A stretch of DNA of 64,000 bases, from the NCBI RefSeq assembly GCF_028069655.1, contig NZ_JAMCOS010000001.1:650001-714000 (forward strand). The letters are read 5' to 3'. A program made the position numbers and the translations under genes. Shown piece after piece: positions 42,023-51,673 of the stretch. The DNA is from Acidovorax sp. NCPPB 4044 (GTDB lineage Bacteria > Pseudomonadota > Gammaproteobacteria > Burkholderiales > Burkholderiaceae_C). The notes below the pieces were generated by a model that worked only from the letters and a program-made list of their open reading frames with translations, was not told where the DNA came from and searched no databases. The first letter of the stretch is position 1, and every line of letters begins with the position of its first letter.

Positions 42023-42092
42023 CGAAAGCCCGCCAAATTCCGGCATCTTCCCCGTGCCGCGGCGGCAGGCGGTGGGCGCCGGACTGCGGGAG

Positions 42093-42122
42093 TGTACAAG
42101 CCGATGGCCCCAGGGCTATAAT
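42093..42122 (+). promoter_or_regulatory. Sigma-70 promoter of the rpsF operon
   Basis: TATAAT at 42117-42122 is a perfect -10; TGTACA at 42093-42098 matches the -35 at 4 of 6 with an 18-base spacer. Predicted start near 42129, giving a leader of about 60 nucleotides before rpsF. Confidence 0.7.
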
Positions 42123-42137
42123 CGCCGGCTTTGCCTT

Positions 42138-42169
42138 GCCACACTGCTTCACACGACGCGGCAGGTGGC
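42138..42169 (+). promoter_or_regulatory. Stem-loop in the rpsF mRNA leader
   Basis: GCCAC-A-CTGC (42138-42147) pairs with GCAG-GTGGC (42161-42169), a nine-pair stem with one bulge and a 13-base loop, ending 20 bases before the rpsF ATG. Leaders of rpsF in many bacteria carry a structure bound by S6:S18 for autoregulation; I could not confirm the conserved CCG feature here. Confidence 0.35.
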
Positions 42170-42189
42170 CTCAACCAAAGGGAGTTTGC

Positions 42190-42567
42190 ATGCGTCACTA
42201 CGAAATCGTCTTGCTGATCCATCCGGATCAAAGCGAACAGGTTCCAGCCATGCTGGAGCGCTACAAGGGCATGATCACCGCCGGCGGCGGCAAGATCCAC
42301 CGCGTGGAAGACTGGGGCCGCCGTCAGCTGGCCTACATGATCAACAAGCTTGCCAAGGCCCACTACCTCTGCGTGAACATCGAAGCCGACCAGGCTGTGA
42401 TGGCCGAGCTGGAGCATGCCTTCAAGTTCAACGACGCCGTGCTGCGCCACCTGACCGTGCAGAAGAAGAAGGCCGACACCGGCGCTTCCTCGATGATGAA
42501 GACGGTCGAGCGCGAAGAGGCCCGCAAGGCCAGCCAGGCCGAGTTCGCTGCAGCCAACGAGCGCTGA
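42190..42567 (+). CDS. rpsF: 30S ribosomal protein S6
   Basis: Protein of 125 residues beginning [19 protein letters not shown], with the [19 protein letters not shown] core strand-helix and a polar C-terminal tail. It binds 16S rRNA together with S18, encoded two genes downstream. GGGAG at 42180-42184 gives a good ribosome-binding site. First gene of rpsF-priB-rpsR-rplI. A perfect -10 box and a leader hairpin lie upstream. Confidence 0.97.
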   Translation: MRHYEIVLLIHPDQSEQVPAMLERYKGMITAGGGKIHRVEDWGRRQLAYMINKLAKAHYLCVNIEADQAVMAELEHAFKFNDAVLRHLTVQKKKADTGASSMMKTVEREEARKASQAEFAAANER

Positions 42568-42587
42568 TCCGAAAGCTCCCTGGAGCA

Positions 42588-42884
42588 GTGGAACCCCATA
42601 ACTGCGTGGCGCTGACCGCCTGTATCGCCGAGACGAAACCGTTGCGATACACCCCGGCAGGTCTGCCCGCGCTGGATTTGCGGCTGGAGCACACGTCGCG
42701 GCAGATGGAGGCCGGTGTGCAGCGCGAGGTCGGCGCCGTGGTGAAGGCAGTGGCCTTCGGCGCACTTGCCGAGCGGCTGGCCCGCCAGGCGCTGGGAAGT
42801 CTCTGGACTTTCCGGGGCTTTCTGGCCACGCCGCGCAATGCCAAGGGTCTGGTGTTCCACATCCAGGATATTCAACAAGATTAA
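42588..42884 (+). CDS. priB: Primosomal replication protein N (PriB)
   Basis: Single-stranded-DNA-binding OB-fold protein of 98 residues that works with PriA in restart of stalled replication forks. The ORF reads [21 protein letters not shown] near its start, and [11 protein letters not shown] and [10 protein letters not shown] further on, all typical of beta-proteobacterial PriB. I see no ATG; the GTG at 42588 is the best start and lies 20 bases after the rpsF stop, but GGAG is only two bases from it, so initiation may depend on coupling with rpsF. Its place between rpsF and rpsR is the conserved one. Confidence 0.9.
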   Translation: MEPHNCVALTACIAETKPLRYTPAGLPALDLRLEHTSRQMEAGVQREVGAVVKAVAFGALAERLARQALGSLWTFRGFLATPRNAKGLVFHIQDIQQD

Positions 42885-42902
42885 TTTTCAAGAGGTCCGA
42901 AA

Positions 42903-43184
42903 ATGGCCACGTTCAAGAAGTTCAACAAGGACAAGCGTCCGAAGCGCAACACCCAGTCGCTGCTGTTCAAGCGCAAGCGCTTCTGCCGCTTCACCGTCGC
43001 CGGCGTCGAAGAAATCGACTACAAGGATGTCGACACGCTGCGTGACTTCATCGCCGAAAACGGCAAGATCATCCCCGCACGCCTGACCGGCACGCGCGCC
43101 ATCTACCAGCGCCAGCTGAACACCGCCATCAAGCGTGCCCGCTTCCTGGCCATGGTGCCGTACAGCGACCAGCACAAGATCTAA
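42903..43184 (+). CDS. rpsR: 30S ribosomal protein S18
   Basis: Protein of 93 residues, rich in Lys and Arg, with the S18 signature [21 protein letters not shown] and the basic [18 protein letters not shown] helix. It pairs with S6 on the platform of the 30S subunit. AGAGGT before the ATG serves as ribosome-binding site. It lies 18 bases after priB and 11 bases before rplI. Confidence 0.98.
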   Translation: MATFKKFNKDKRPKRNTQSLLFKRKRFCRFTVAGVEEIDYKDVDTLRDFIAENGKIIPARLTGTRAIYQRQLNTAIKRARFLAMVPYSDQHKI

Positions 43185-43195
43185 GGAGCAAGACC

Positions 43196-43648
43196 ATGCA
43201 AATCATCCTGCTCGACAAGGTCGTGAACCTCGGCAACCTGGGCGAAATCGTCAAGGTCAAGGACGGCTACGCACGCAACTTCCTGATCCCCTCCGGCCGC
43301 GCCCGCCGCGCCACGGAAGCGGCCAAGGCCGAGTTCGAAGCCAAGCGCGCCGAACTGGAAAAGGCGGCTGCCGCCAAGCTGGTGGAAGCCCAGGGCCAGG
43401 GCGAAAAGCTCGGTGGCACGACCATCAAGCTGACGCAGAAGGCTGGCGTCGATGGCCGCCTGTTCGGCTCCGTGACCAACCACGACATCGCCGATGAGCT
43501 GAACAAGCAAGGCTACAAGGTCGCCAAGGCCCAGATCCGCCTGCCCAACGGCCCCATCAAGACCGTGGGCGACTCCACGGTGAGCGTGGCTCTGCACACC
43601 GACGTGGTGGTGGAAGTCAACGTTTCCGTGTACGGCGAAACCGCCTGA
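43196..43648 (+). CDS. rplI: 50S ribosomal protein L9
   Basis: Protein of 150 residues with the N-terminal domain [20 protein letters not shown] and [16 protein letters not shown], a central long helix rich in Ala/Lys/Glu, and the C-terminal rRNA-binding domain. AAGGAG precedes the ATG. Last gene of the rpsF operon and closed by a perfect inverted repeat at 43681. Confidence 0.98.
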   Translation: MQIILLDKVVNLGNLGEIVKVKDGYARNFLIPSGRARRATEAAKAEFEAKRAELEKAAAAKLVEAQGQGEKLGGTTIKLTQKAGVDGRLFGSVTNHDIADELNKQGYKVAKAQIRLPNGPIKTVGDSTVSVALHTDVVVEVNVSVYGETA

Positions 43649-43680
43649 CCACGCGAAGAAGCCCCGCCTTCTTCATCCGG

Positions 43681-43708
43681 CAAAAGCCGCCTCCCGAGGC
43701 GGCTTTTG
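43681..43708 (+). terminator. Terminator of the rpsF operon
   Basis: CAAAAGCCGCCTC (43681-43693) pairs perfectly with GAGGCGGCTTTTG (43696-43708). The 3' arm ends in TTTT, and GCGTTTCC follows. It lies 32 bases after the rplI stop. Confidence 0.85.
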
Positions 43709-43759
43709 CGTTTCCGGCGCGGCGATCCATGCACCGCTCGCCCACTGGCTGTGAACGGG

Positions 43760-43768
43760 TTGTCCACA
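43760..43768 (+). promoter_or_regulatory. Near-consensus DnaA box upstream of dnaB
   Basis: TTGTCCACA matches TTATCCACA at 8 of 9 positions, 62 bases before the dnaB start. DnaA control of the replicative helicase gene would make sense, but a single site is weak evidence. Confidence 0.35.
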
Positions 43769-43830
43769 GACTTGTCCCCTGATCGATGGGCCCTGGGCGT
43801 CTGGCGCGGGGTCTCGAAGGACCGAATGCC

Positions 43831-45252
43831 ATGAGTACCGACTTCCCTCCCATCCTCGAGTCCGATTTCGCTCCTGCCTCGCTGCCCGATCAGGAAGTCG
43901 CCAAGCTGCGCGTGCCGCCGCATTCCCTGGAGGCGGAGTCCAGCGTGCTGGGCGGCCTGCTGCTCGACAACATGGCCTGGGACCGCGTGGGCGACCTGCT
44001 GGTGGACGGCGACTTCTACCGGCACGAGCACCAGCTGATCTACGCGGCCATCGGCGCGATGGTCAATGTCAGCAAGCCTGCGGACGTGATCACGGTCTAC
44101 GAGCACCTCCAGAGCCTGGGCAAGGCCGAGGAGGTGGGTGGCCTGGCCTACCTCAACAGCCTGGCGCAGTACGTGCCGAGCGCCAGCAACATCCGCCGGT
44201 ACGCGGAGCTCGTGCGCGAGCGCGCCATCCTGCGCAAGCTGGTCACGGCCAGCGACGAGATCGCCACCAACGCGTTCAACCCGAAGGGCAAGCCCGTCGA
44301 GCGCATCCTGGACGAGGCCGAGCAGAAGATCTTCGCCATCGGCGAAGAGGGTTCGCGCATGAAGCAGGGCTTCCAGTCGCTCGACACGCTCGTGGTGGAC
44401 CTGCTCGACCGGGTCCAGGAGATGGCAGACAACCCCATGGACGTGACCGGCGTTCCCACGGGCTTCGCCGACCTCGATCGCATGACCTCGGGCCTGCAGG
44501 CGGGCGACATGGTGGTGCTTGCGGCCCGTCCATCCATGGGCAAGACCTCGTTCGCGGTGAACATCGCCGAACACGTGGCGCTCAACGAAGGACTGCCGGT
44601 CGCTATCTTCTCGATGGAAATGGGGGCCGCCCAGCTGGCCGTCCGTATCGTGGGCTCCATCGGCCGCGTGAACCAGGGCAACCTGCGCACGGGCAAGCTC
44701 ACCGACGAGGAGTGGCCGCGCCTGACCGAGGCGATCGAACGGCTGCGCACCGTGTCGCTGCACATCGACGAGACCCCCGGCCTCACCCCCAGCGAGCTGC
44801 GTGCCAATGCGCGCCGTCTGGCACGCCAGTGCGGCAAGCTCGGCCTCATCGTGGTCGACTACCTGCAGCTCATGAGCGGCTCGGGCTCCTCGGGGTCGGA
44901 CAACCGGGCCACGGAGCTGGGCGAAATCTCCCGGGGCCTCAAGATGCTGGCCAAGGAGCTGCAGTGCCCGGTGATCGCGCTGTCGCAGCTGAACCGCTCG
45001 GTCGAGCAGCGCACCGACAAGCGTCCGATGATGTCCGACCTGCGTGAATCGGGCGCCATCGAACAGGATGCGGACATCATCATGTTCATCTACCGCGACG
45101 ACTACTACAACAAGGACAGCAAGGAGCCGAACGTGGCCGAGGTCATCATCGGCAAGCAGCGGAACGGCCCGACCGGCACGGTCAAGCTCTTCTTCCAGAA
45201 GAACCAGACGCGCTTCGAGAACCTGGCCATGGGCTCGGGCGACGACTTCTGA
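43831..45252 (+). CDS. dnaB: Replicative DNA helicase DnaB
   Basis: Hexameric 5'-3' helicase of 473 residues. The N-terminal domain (about residues 28-130, PHSLEAESSVLGGLLLDN) binds primase and loader. The RecA-like domain has Walker A ARPSMGKTSF (from about residue 231), Walker B LIVVDYLQLM and the IALSQLNRSVE and GAIEQDADIIMFIYRDDYY motifs. No intein. GAAGGA upstream supports the ATG at 43831; the extension to 43786 is unneeded. It follows the rpsF operon terminator, so it has its own promoter near a DnaA-box-like site. Confidence 0.97.
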   Translation: MSTDFPPILESDFAPASLPDQEVAKLRVPPHSLEAESSVLGGLLLDNMAWDRVGDLLVDGDFYRHEHQLIYAAIGAMVNVSKPADVITVYEHLQSLGKAEEVGGLAYLNSLAQYVPSASNIRRYAELVRERAILRKLVTASDEIATNAFNPKGKPVERILDEAEQKIFAIGEEGSRMKQGFQSLDTLVVDLLDRVQEMADNPMDVTGVPTGFADLDRMTSGLQAGDMVVLAARPSMGKTSFAVNIAEHVALNEGLPVAIFSMEMGAAQLAVRIVGSIGRVNQGNLRTGKLTDEEWPRLTEAIERLRTVSLHIDETPGLTPSELRANARRLARQCGKLGLIVVDYLQLMSGSGSSGSDNRATELGEISRGLKMLAKELQCPVIALSQLNRSVEQRTDKRPMMSDLRESGAIEQDADIIMFIYRDDYYNKDSKEPNVAEVIIGKQRNGPTGTVKLFFQKNQTRFENLAMGSGDDF

Positions 45253-45267
45253 AGCCTTTTGTGCTCC

Positions 45268-45313
45268 ATGCCGCCGGATCCATTGAATAGTTTGCTATAT
45301 TTTTAATAGCAAT
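45268..45313 (+). repeat. 46-bp interspersed palindromic element, copy 4
   Basis: Begins ATGCCGCCGGATCCATTGAA and ends with the hairpin TTGCTAT-ATTTTTA-ATAGCAA. It lies between convergent dnaB and the small gene at 45349. Confidence 0.85.
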
Positions 45314-45348
45314 TTGGGTGCCTTCGCGGGCGGTGGCAGGGGGGCGCT

Positions 45349-45729
45349 TCAGGCGCTTGCGGCCGCCCAGGCCGCCAGCCCGGCCAAACCCACCCCCAGC
45401 GCGCCGACGCCCCAGGCCAGACGCTGGCCGAGCACGCGCAGGCTGTCCACGGTGCGCACCAGCTGGGCGTTCTGCTCCGCCAGGGACTGGATCAACTGGG
45501 CCGATGCCTGCTGTTCGGCTTCGAGCCGCTGCACGCGTTCCAGCAGCATCGCCATGGTTTCCTCGGGCGACGGCGCGGCAGGGCCCGCATCGGGCGCCTG
45601 GGCCGCGGCTTCGGCCGACCGGCGGGAGGCGCCCAGCAGACGGCGGGCCGCCTGCACGATCTGGGGTGTGGCTTCGATCACGTCGCCCCACGGCACGAGT
45701 TTCAGGGCGGTCATCCATCCGACGGGCAT
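45349..45729 (-). CDS. Hypothetical protein with coiled coil and C-terminal membrane helix
   Basis: A 126-residue protein I do not recognise. An amphipathic start (PVGWMTALKLVPWGDVIEATP) is followed by an Ala-rich linker, a coiled-coil segment (about residues 57-98, rich in Glu/Gln/Leu: MLLERVQRLEAEQQASAQL) and a hydrophobic helix near the C-terminus (about residues 103-124). It could be a tail-anchored inner-membrane protein. It lies 20 bases downstream of the PhoH gene on the same strand, so co-transcription is likely. Similar short proteins occur in other Comamonadaceae as far as I recall. Confidence 0.7.
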   Translation of the reverse strand: MPVGWMTALKLVPWGDVIEATPQIVQAARRLLGASRRSAEAAAQAPDAGPAAPSPEETMAMLLERVQRLEAEQQASAQLIQSLAEQNAQLVRTVDSLRVLGQRLAWGVGALGVGLAGLAAWAAASA

Positions 45730-45749
45730 GGCGGCTCGGCTCCCGGTGC

Positions 45750-47585
45750 TCAGAGCACTTCGCTGGCGAAGTCCGCAAGGCGCGAGCGCTCGCCGCGTGC
45801 CAGCGTGATGTGCCCGCTGTGTGGCCAGCCCTTGAAGCGGTCCACTGCGTAGGTGAGGCCGGAAGAGCCTTCGGTGAGGTAGGGCGTGTCGATCTGCGCG
45901 AGGTTGCCCATGCAGACGATCTTCGTGCCCGGGCCCGCGCGGGTGATCAGCGTCTTCATCTGCTTGGGCGTGAGGTTCTGCGCCTCGTCGATGATCACGT
46001 ACTTGTTCAGGAAGGTGCGGCCGCGCATGAAGTTCATGCTCTTGATCTTGATGCGGCTGCGGATCAGCTCGTTGGTGGCCGCGCGGCCCCACTCGCCGGC
46101 ATTGCCGCCATCGCCCTTGGCGAGGAATTCGAGGTTGTCGTCGAGCGCGCCCATCCAGGGGCCCATCTTCTCTTCCTCGGTGCCGGGCAGGAAGCCGATG
46201 TCCTCGCCCACGCTCACCGTGGCGCGGGTCATGATGATCTCGGTGTAGCGCCGCTCGTCGAGCACCTGCGTGAGCCCTGCGGCCAGCGCCATGAGGGTCT
46301 TGCCGGTGCCGGCCGTGCCCGTGAGCGTGACGAAGTCGACCTCCGGGTCCATGAGCAGGTTCATCGCGAAGTTCTGCTCGCGGTTGCGCGTGTTCACGCC
46401 CCAGACGGTGTTCTTGGCCGAGCCGTAGTCTTTGAGCGTCTGCAGCACGGCGGTCTTGTCGCGGATCTCGGTCACGCGCGCGAACAGGCTGGGCTCGCCG
46501 GGCGCCTCGAAATACACGAACTGGTTGATCATGAGCTGCGGCACGATGGGCCCGCCGATGCGGTAGTACGTGTGTGCGCCGCTCTGCCAGCTCTCGACGT
46601 TCTTGCCGCTCTTGGTCCAGAAATCGGCCGGCAGGGCCAGCACGCCGGAGTACAGCAGATCGCCGTCCTCCAGCGCCTTGTCGTTCTGGTAGTCCTCGGC
46701 CGTCAGGCCCAGCGCACGCGCCTTCACGCGCATGTTGATGTCCTTGGACACCAGCACCACTTCGCGCGGCGCGTACTTGTTGCGCAAGGCTTCCACCACG
46801 CCCAGGATCTGGTTGTCCGCCTTGCCGGGCGGCAGGCTGGTGGGCAACTGGTAGTCCAGCGCCTCGGTCTGGAAATAGAGGCATCCGCCCGCGGCGCGCT
46901 GGCCCGTGGCGTCCAGTTTCAGGCCGCGCGCGATGTCGGCGCCCTGCGTGGCGGCGAGCTGGTCGAGCGTGCGGCTGGCCTGGCGGCCGTTGCGCGCGAC
47001 CTCGGTCATGCCCTTCTTGTGGCCGTCGAGTTCCTCCAGCACGATCATCGGCAGGAAGATGTCGTGCTCTTCGAAGCGGAAGAGGCTGGTGGGATCGTGC
47101 AGCAGCACGTTCGTGTCGAGCACGAACATCTTGGTGGGTCCGGTGCCCCGGGCCTTGCGTGGGCGCGGTGCGGGTCCCTGCGCGGGCGCCGCCGCCGTGC
47201 GCGCGGCGGGTGCCTCTGCGCGCAGGCCGGTGTTCGTTGCGGCGGCTGGAGTGGGGGCGGCTGCAGGGCGCTTGGCGGCCGTGCGCCGCGGGGCGGCGGG
47301 TTGCTGCTGGGCCGGCGAGGATGCTGGCGGCAATGCGGAGGCCGGCGGGGCGGCCGGCTCAGTCGCCGCCACGCTGCGGGCGCGGCTGCGCTGGGCGCCT
47401 TCTGCGGTGCGGGCGGCCTTCTTGGTGGCGGCGCGGGGAGCTGCCGCGGCCTCCGGCGCGATGGCGGACACATCGTTCAGGTCACCGGCGGCCTGCGTTG
47501 CTTCCGTGCGGGAGGGAGCGGTGGCGCGGAAGGCGGCTGGGGAGAGCAGGGCTGCGCGCTTCGTCGGTGCGGGGGGCAGGGGCAT
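45750..47585 (-). CDS. PIN-domain/PhoH-type ATPase (YlaK-like)
   Basis: Protein of 611 residues. The first ~150 residues are Ala/Pro/Thr-rich and probably disordered. A PIN nuclease-like domain follows, from KMFVLDTNVLLHDP with acidic Asp157 (about residues 150-300). The PhoH ATPase domain (about residues 360-600) has Walker A GTAGTGKTLMA and Walker B VIIDEAQNLTP. PIN-PhoH proteins such as mycobacterial PhoH2 show RNA helicase and RNase activity; the stand-alone PhoH of E. coli lacks the PIN domain. The function here is therefore probably RNA-related, by inference. The start at 47585 is the only good candidate that keeps the Ala/Pro extension; shorter starts are possible. Confidence 0.88.
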   Translation of the reverse strand: MPLPPAPTKRAALLSPAAFRATAPSRTEATQAAGDLNDVSAIAPEAAAAPRAATKKAARTAEGAQRSRARSVAATEPAAPPASALPPASSPAQQQPAAPRRTAAKRPAAAPTPAAATNTGLRAEAPAARTAAAPAQGPAPRPRKARGTGPTKMFVLDTNVLLHDPTSLFRFEEHDIFLPMIVLEELDGHKKGMTEVARNGRQASRTLDQLAATQGADIARGLKLDATGQRAAGGCLYFQTEALDYQLPTSLPPGKADNQILGVVEALRNKYAPREVVLVSKDINMRVKARALGLTAEDYQNDKALEDGDLLYSGVLALPADFWTKSGKNVESWQSGAHTYYRIGGPIVPQLMINQFVYFEAPGEPSLFARVTEIRDKTAVLQTLKDYGSAKNTVWGVNTRNREQNFAMNLLMDPEVDFVTLTGTAGTGKTLMALAAGLTQVLDERRYTEIIMTRATVSVGEDIGFLPGTEEEKMGPWMGALDDNLEFLAKGDGGNAGEWGRAATNELIRSRIKIKSMNFMRGRTFLNKYVIIDEAQNLTPKQMKTLITRAGPGTKIVCMGNLAQIDTPYLTEGSSGLTYAVDRFKGWPHSGHITLARGERSRLADFASEVL

Positions 47586-47624
47586 GGTGCGGGGCCTCAG
47601 GAAAACGGAAGAGGGTCAGAAAGC

Positions 47625-47654
47625 AAAAAGCCGCCTGGATACCGAGGCGGCTTT
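47625..47654 (-). terminator. Terminator between peroxiredoxin and phoH genes
   Basis: AAAGCCGCCT (47627-47636) pairs with AGGCGGCTTT (47645-47654); on the minus strand the stem ends CTTT followed by TTGC. It ends the peroxiredoxin transcript 105 bases after its stop. Confidence 0.7.
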
Positions 47655-47758
47655 GTGAGAGAGCGAGCGGGGCGTTGCGTCGTGCAGCAGCATTGAAACC
47701 ATTATGCACGGTCGCCGTGGCACTCCCGGCATGGCGCGCGACGCGCGCCTGTAGGCGT

Positions 47759-48244
47759 TCAGGCCGCCTTCTTGAGGGCCTTGATGGACTTCACGGCCTT
47801 GAGGACTTCGTCTACATGGCCCGGCACCTTGAGGCCGCGCCATTCCTGGACGAGCACGCCATCGGGGCCCACGAGGAAGGTGCTGCGCTCGATGCCCTTG
47901 ACCTTCTTGCCGTACATGATCTTGTTCTTGACCACGCCGAACATGTGGCACATCTTTTCTTCGGTGTCGGCGATGAGCTCGAAGGGAAGCTCCAGCTTTT
48001 CCTTGAAGTCGTCGTGCGACTTCATGTTGTCGCGCGAGACGCCGAAGACCGCAGCGCCGGCCTTGACGAAATCCTGGTACTTGTCGCGGAACTGCATCGC
48101 TTCCGTGGTGCAGCCGGGTGTATTGTCTTTGGGGTAGAAATACAGGATCAGGATCTGGCCGAGGTGCGATGTGTTGGAGACCTTGATGCCACCGGTCGCG
48201 TTGGCCTCAAATTCGGGAAGGGGTTTGTTGACAACGATCGCCAT
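47759..48244 (-). CDS. bcp: Peroxiredoxin of the BCP/PrxQ type
   Basis: Thiol peroxidase of 161 residues that reduces hydroperoxides. The peroxidatic Cys45 lies in TPGCTTEAMQF. The resolving cysteine that E. coli BCP has five residues later is replaced by Met50. The only other cysteine is Cys99 in EKMCHMFG, so the enzyme is either 1-Cys or uses Cys99 (a position near the alternative resolving cysteine of some PrxQ proteins). The start at 48244 gives MAIVVNKPLPEF. Single gene with its own terminator; the neighbouring PhoH gene is on the same strand. Confidence 0.9.
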   Translation of the reverse strand: MAIVVNKPLPEFEANATGGIKVSNTSHLGQILILYFYPKDNTPGCTTEAMQFRDKYQDFVKAGAAVFGVSRDNMKSHDDFKEKLELPFELIADTEEKMCHMFGVVKNKIMYGKKVKGIERSTFLVGPDGVLVQEWRGLKVPGHVDEVLKAVKSIKALKKAA

Positions 48245-48392
48245 GGCACTTCAATCTTTGAATGTAGTCGTTGAAAAGCCGGAGGAGTTGTGTGTTATTG
48301 CTCTTGAAAGGGCCCCCGACCGCAACCGGTAATTTTACCTTGAAACGGACTCTTTCGCGAATCGCAGTCTGTAACCAAGATACACGGCCGTT

Positions 48393-48770
48393 TCACGCCC
48401 CGGGTTCGAGCAGCAGGGCTGCAACCACGTTGCGGCCCTCGCCGGCCAGGATGTTGTAGGTGCGGCAGGCAGCCTGGGTGTCCATGGTCTCCAGCCCCAC
48501 GCGTTTCGCCATCAGCGGACGCAGCCAGGCGGGCTGCGGAAAGCGGTTGCGCTGGCCGCTGCCGAAGATGATGACCTCGGCGTCCAGGTCCGCCAGCAGG
48601 GCGAAATGCTCGGCCGTAAGGTCTTCGAAACGTGCGCAGTTCCATTCCTGGCGCACGCCGCGCGCGCCGATCACCACGCTGGCGGTGAGCTTTTCGCCAT
48701 TGACCGCGATCCAGTCCGGGCCATAGGCGCTGATGGTCTGCGAGTCGGATCGGTCGGGCTGGAATTTCAT
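48393..48770 (-). CDS. Mth938/NDUFAF3-like domain protein (DUF498)
   Basis: A 125-residue protein whose whole length matches the Mth938-like fold: YGPDWIAVNGEKLTASVVIG near the N-terminus, EVIIFGSGQRNRFPQP in the middle and TMDTQAACRTYNILAGEGRN towards the end. Family members include the human complex I assembly factor NDUFAF3, but bacterial roles are not established. It stands alone between the peroxiredoxin gene and the divergent alaA gene. Confidence 0.85.
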   Translation of the reverse strand: MKFQPDRSDSQTISAYGPDWIAVNGEKLTASVVIGARGVRQEWNCARFEDLTAEHFALLADLDAEVIIFGSGQRNRFPQPAWLRPLMAKRVGLETMDTQAACRTYNILAGEGRNVVAALLLEPGA

Positions 48771-48964
48771 GGGTTCGGGGGCGTGTGGGCCTGCGGTGGC
48801 TGCCGCCGCGCGGGCGCTGCACAGGGGCGCGGGCCGTGGGTGGAACTGTGGTCAAATTATAGGTTTCGCCAGAGAGGCAATGCCTGCTGGTGGGGTATCC
48901 CTGCCCAGCCGCCGTTGCCTCTTCCGAGCCCCCTGCCGCGCCCGTTCGCCCGGGTCACCGCCTG

Positions 48965-50194
48965 ATGAAGACGATCCACAAATCCGCCAAGCTGAATAAC
49001 GTTCTCTACGATGTGCGAGGCCCCATCGTGGACGCGGCCAAGCAGATGGAGGACGAGGGCCAGAAAATCATCAAGCTGAACATCGGCAACCTGGCGCCGT
49101 TCGGATTCGACGCCCCCGAGGAGATCCAGCAGGACATGATCCGCAACCTGCCGAATTCGGCCGGCTATTCGGACAGCAAGGGGATCTTCGCGGCCCGCAA
49201 GGCCGTGATGCACTACAGCCAGCAGCAGGGCGTCAAGGGCGTGACGCTCGACGACATCTACCTGGGCAATGGGGCGAGCGACCTCATCACCATGGCCACC
49301 AACGCGCTGCTCGACGACGGCGACGAGTTGCTGGTGCCCGCGCCCGACTACCCGCTCTGGACGGCGGCGGCCAGCCTGTCCGGCGGCCGGCCCGTGCACT
49401 ACCTGTGCGACGAAGCCAACGGCTGGATGCCGAACCTCGACGACGTCCGCGCCAAGATCACGCCGCGCACCAAGGGCCTGGTCGTCATCAATCCGAACAA
49501 CCCCACCGGGGCGCTGTATTCCGACGATCTGCTCAAGGCGCTGGTGGAGATCGCGCGCGAGCACGGCCTAGTGCTGCTGGCCGACGAGGTGTACGACAAG
49601 GTGCTCTATGACGGCGAGCGCCACACGGCCATGGCCAGCCTCTCGACCGACGTGCTCACGCTCACGTTCAATTCGCTCTCCAAGGCCTACCGGTCCTGCG
49701 GTTACCGCGCGGGCTGGATGGTGGTCTCGGGCAACAAGTCGGTGGCCCGCGACTACATCGAGGGCATCAACATGCTCGCCAACATCAAGCTGGGCTCGAA
49801 CGTGCCCGGCCAGTGGGCGATCCAGACCGCCCTGGGCGGCTACCAGAGCATCAACGACCTGGTCCGCGAAGGCGGGCGCCTGCGGCGCCAGCGCGACCTG
49901 GCCTACGAACTCATCTCGGCGATCCCGGGCGTGAGCTGCGTGAAACCGAAGGCGGCGCTCTACATGTTCCCCCGCCTCGACCCCGCGATGTATCCCATCG
50001 CCGACGACCGCCAGTTCTTCATGGAGGTGCTGCGCGCCACGCGCGTGATGCTCGTGCAGGGCTCGGGCTTCAACTACCCCGACCAGCAGCACTTCCGCAT
50101 CGTTTTCCTGCCGCACGAGGACGACCTGCGCGAGGCGATCGGCCGGCTGGCCGGCTTCCTCGCGCAGTACCGCCAGAAACACGCGGCCGCCTGA
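48965..50194 (+). CDS. alaA: Alanine aminotransferase (AlaA/AlaC type)
   Basis: Pyridoxal-phosphate aminotransferase of 409 residues, fold type I. The beginning KTIHKSAKLNNVLYDVRGP and KLNIGNLAPFGFDAPEEI closely resemble E. coli AlaA. The cofactor lysine lies in FNSLSKAYRSCGYRAGWMV, and NPNNPTGA and the YDK loop are present. AlaA makes alanine from pyruvate and glutamate. The ATG at 48965 is preferred over an in-frame start at 48890. It is followed by hom after 92 bases; alaA-hom-thrC is the ancestral order here, now interrupted after hom. Confidence 0.9.
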   Translation: MKTIHKSAKLNNVLYDVRGPIVDAAKQMEDEGQKIIKLNIGNLAPFGFDAPEEIQQDMIRNLPNSAGYSDSKGIFAARKAVMHYSQQQGVKGVTLDDIYLGNGASDLITMATNALLDDGDELLVPAPDYPLWTAAASLSGGRPVHYLCDEANGWMPNLDDVRAKITPRTKGLVVINPNNPTGALYSDDLLKALVEIAREHGLVLLADEVYDKVLYDGERHTAMASLSTDVLTLTFNSLSKAYRSCGYRAGWMVVSGNKSVARDYIEGINMLANIKLGSNVPGQWAIQTALGGYQSINDLVREGGRLRRQRDLAYELISAIPGVSCVKPKAALYMFPRLDPAMYPIADDRQFFMEVLRATRVMLVQGSGFNYPDQQHFRIVFLPHEDDLREAIGRLAGFLAQYRQKHAAA

Positions 50195-50286
50195 GACGCG
50201 GCACTGCGGGCGCACTTCCTGTTCCAACCATCGCCGGCAGCGCCAGCCTTACCTGCGCTGCGGCACATCTGACTGAGATACCGATC

Positions 50287-51642
<1,356 letters not shown>

Positions 51643-51673
51643 GCTGTAGAAGAAGCCAGACAGAGGAAGCTGT

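Noticed and set aside
51643..51673. Attachment site or transposon ends at the hom-thrC insertion
   Set aside because: I looked for direct or inverted repeats at the two junctions (near 51643-51673 and 56014-56042) and saw none, and no recombinase gene is present, so no mobile element is claimed.
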